From positions 1 through 58,943 of the forward strand of contig CAIRTW010000034.1 in the NCBI GenBank assembly GCA_903881585.1: a stretch of DNA of 58,943 nucleotides. The letters are read 5' to 3'. Source of the stretch: an uncultured Bacteroidota bacterium. GTDB lineage: Bacteria > Bacteroidota > Bacteroidia > Chitinophagales > Chitinophagaceae. The notes under the pieces were generated by a model, which worked only from the letters and a program-made list of their open reading frames with translations, did not search any database and was not told the DNA's origin. Of this stretch, positions 58,892 to 58,943 are shown one piece after another. Numbering within the stretch: position 1 is the first letter of the stretch; every line of letters starts with the position of its first letter. The translations under genes were made by a program, and so were the position numbers.

Positions 58892-58943
58892 TGACCTTGT
58901 CAGGATTCAAACCTGAAACCTTCTCATCCGTAGTGAGATGCTC
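58892..58943 (-). tRNA. tRNA-Arg(ACG), 3' portion, 5' end outside window
   Basis: Minus strand: anticodon arm TCTCA-CTACGGA-TGAGA (ACG), T-arm TCAGG-TTTGAAT-CCTGA, acceptor CAAGGTC+A; CCA not encoded. Confidence 0.8.

Overview
The window looks like a Bacteroidota chromosome segment, Chitinophagaceae-like by gene content, T9SS C-terminal sorting domains and TAnnTTTG-type promoters (inference; no search was run). The left ~4.6 kb is accessory DNA: an excisionase-like HTH gene, a gene II/X-like replication protein, a terminase-small-subunit-like HTH protein, CG-rich iteron-like repeats, a serine-recombinase C-terminal remnant, and a D/G/N-rich phage-like ORF that ends at an apparent recombination junction with a truncated DinB gene. 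From ~5 to 56 kb the content is mostly chromosomal: transporters, trpS, sdaA, FKBP, M20 dipeptidase, CapD-like dehydratase, two-component genes, adenylate cyclase and others. Notable items there are a pentapeptide-repeat/GyrI-like coupled operon, a HEPN/MNT module, an Nramp-UspA fusion preceded by two 7-6-7 palindromes, and a 2481-aa T9SS protein with ~30 tandem Ig-like repeats. The right end carries an overlapping gene pair, an OLD/AAA_21-like ABC ATPase plus a TOPRIM/DUF4276-like protein. It lies next to a tRNA-Arg(ACG) truncated by the window edge and is the best candidate for an under-described defence system. All functional calls come from reading motifs by eye.
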